Shown in pieces: positions 63,495-64,000 of a stretch of 64,000 nucleotides of DNA (positions are counted from its first letter, which is position 1; every line of letters begins with the position of its first letter). The stretch spans positions 123,345 to 187,344 of the forward strand of contig NZ_BLTJ01000009.1 of assembly GCF_013282095.1 (NCBI RefSeq), given 5' to 3'. Under the pieces are notes generated by a model. The model made no database searches, was not told the DNA's origin, and saw nothing but the letters and a program-made list of their open reading frames with translations. Made by a program: the position numbers and the translations under genes. This DNA is from Enterocloster alcoholdehydrogenati. Lineage in GTDB: Bacteria > Bacillota > Clostridia > Lachnospirales > Lachnospiraceae.

Positions 63495-63532
63495 GGAACT
63501 ACATTTATAAATAGCTACTGCCTAAGCAGTAA

Positions 63533-63605
63533 AGCCGATGATCGGACTCGAACCGATAACCTGCTGATTACAAATCAGCTGCTCTGCCAATTGAGCCACA
63601 TCGGC
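63533..63605 (-). tRNA. tRNA-Thr (anticodon TGT)
   Basis: 73 nt. Acceptor GCCGATG/CATCGGC with discriminator T; anticodon stem GCTGA/TCAGC with loop TTTGTAA (TGT). CCA is not encoded. Confidence 0.95.
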
Positions 63606-63628
63606 ATAAATTGAACAATAAGTTCAAA

Positions 63629-63700
63629 TGACCCCAACGAGATTCGAACTCGTGTTACCGCCGTGAAAGGGCGATGTCTTAACCGCTTGACCATGGGGCC
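63629..63700 (-). tRNA. tRNA-Glu (anticodon TTC)
   Basis: 72 nt. Acceptor GGCCCCA/TGGGGTC with discriminator A; anticodon stem TCGCC/GGCGG with loop CTTTCAC (TTC). CCA is not encoded. Confidence 0.95.
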
Positions 63701-63734
63701 ATATTCAGTAGTGGTCGCCATGACTTCCACTAAA

Positions 63735-63807
63735 CTCCCCGAGTAGGACTCGAACCTACGACCCAACGGTTAACAGCCGTTTGCTCTACCGACTGAGCTA
63801 TCGAGGA
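63735..63807 (-). tRNA. tRNA-Asn (anticodon GTT)
   Basis: 73 nt. Acceptor TCCTCGA/TCGGGGA with discriminator G; anticodon stem AACGG/CCGTT with loop CTGTTAA (GTT). First of the eight tRNAs in transcription order; CCA is not encoded. Confidence 0.95.
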
Positions 63808-63830
63808 TTACTAATTATGCTGACTGAAAC

Positions 63831-63859
63831 AGTATACTATACTTTTTCTATTTTTGCAA
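63831..63859 (-). promoter_or_regulatory. promoter of the tRNA array
   Basis: On the minus strand there is TTGCAA (63854-63859), a 17-nt spacer and TATACT (63831-63836). It lies 23 bases before tRNA-Asn and about 85 bases after the 23S 3' end. It indicates that the tRNAs can be transcribed apart from the rRNA operon. Confidence 0.55.
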
Positions 63860-63944
63860 GCACATTTTTTGTTTCACACATACCTTCAAAACCACATATT
63901 GAACTGCCAAGCCACAACAACTCTCTCTTGCTCCTATACCGTCT

Positions 63945-64000
63945 GGTTAAGCCCTCGACCGATTAGTATCAGTCAGCTCCGTACATTGCTGCACTTCCAC
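63945..64000 (-). rRNA. 23S ribosomal RNA, 3' end (partial)
   Basis: The reverse complement shows the conserved last part of helix 1 and helix 101 of 23S rRNA (GCTGACTGATACTAATCGGTC, read in two parts) and the terminal GAGGGCTTAACC. The rest lies beyond the right edge. The mature 3' end is near 63945. No 5S rRNA sequence is found in the 137 bases between it and tRNA-Asn. Confidence 0.92.

Noticed and set aside
62925..63766. Short minus-strand open frames over the tRNA array
   Set aside because: They consist of translated tRNA genes and spacers.
1..64000. CRISPR array, prophage, transposon or integrative element
   Set aside because: No regularly spaced repeats, no cas, integrase, transposase or phage structural genes, and no attachment-site duplications at the tRNAs were seen.

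Overview
The window is one contiguous piece of a low-to-moderate GC Firmicute chromosome. It most likely comes from an anaerobic gut clostridium of the Lachnospiraceae type. Supporting signs are strong AGGAGG ribosome binding sites and TTGACA/TATAAT promoters, a Gram-positive SOS box at recA, the glycyl-radical reductase NrdD/NrdG, a biotin-dependent Na+-pumping decarboxylase, class III fructose-bisphosphatase, DnaD and DnaI primosome proteins, cell-wall-binding repeat proteins, and QueT behind a preQ1-I-like leader. No phage, transposase, CRISPR array or defence island is visible. Nearly all genes are on the minus strand, so operons are read from high to low coordinates.

Layout from left to right. 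1-1300: two NlpC/P60-SH3 cell-wall hydrolase genes (the first cut by the window edge), each with a WalR-like box just downstream of its promoter. 1336-8558: a YesM/YesN two-component pair, a terminator, then a ribose-type sugar ABC transporter and an orphan TRAP (DctP) binding protein. 8648-14655: class III FBPase with a DUF1700 protein, an MBL-fold hydrolase, an Fe-alcohol dehydrogenase and an M23 peptidase. 14703-23091: serine synthesis (serC-serA-DUF1015) and branched-chain amino acid synthesis (leuB-ilvD-ilvB). 23260-27258: GNAT, M28 peptidase, cell-wall-binding protein. 27465-38791: housekeeping genes rny, recA-recX, acyltransferase, prs, dnaI, dnaD, murC and queT. 38904-41866: a CcdA-TlpA fusion and a secreted subtilase.

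42054-47425 holds a five-gene Na+-translocating decarboxylase operon: a MmdA-like carboxyltransferase, a lipoprotein OadG, a biotin carrier, OadB and an OadA-type carboxyltransferase. lysC follows. 49157-56542 is a sialic acid locus (nanE, nanK, an RpiR regulator, nanA and an ABC importer without its ATPase), divided by internal terminators and promoters. The right end holds a small lipoprotein, a second cell-wall-binding protein, nrdD-nrdG with an NrdR box, a hydantoinase, eight tRNA genes, and the 3' end of a 23S rRNA gene.

Points most worth following up: (1) a cluster of six DnaA-box-like 9-mers upstream of dnaD-dnaI; (2) the serC-serA-DUF1015 operon, whose DUF1015 protein has a DGHHR motif like that of the ParB/sulfiredoxin/serine-kinase fold, with no serB nearby; (3) two different carboxyltransferases apparently sharing one Na+ pump, with a gamma subunit enlarged into a lipoprotein; (4) the WalR-type boxes at the two wall-hydrolase genes; (5) no 5S rRNA between the 23S gene and a tRNA array that has its own promoter. 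All family assignments come from reading the sequence; no database search was run.
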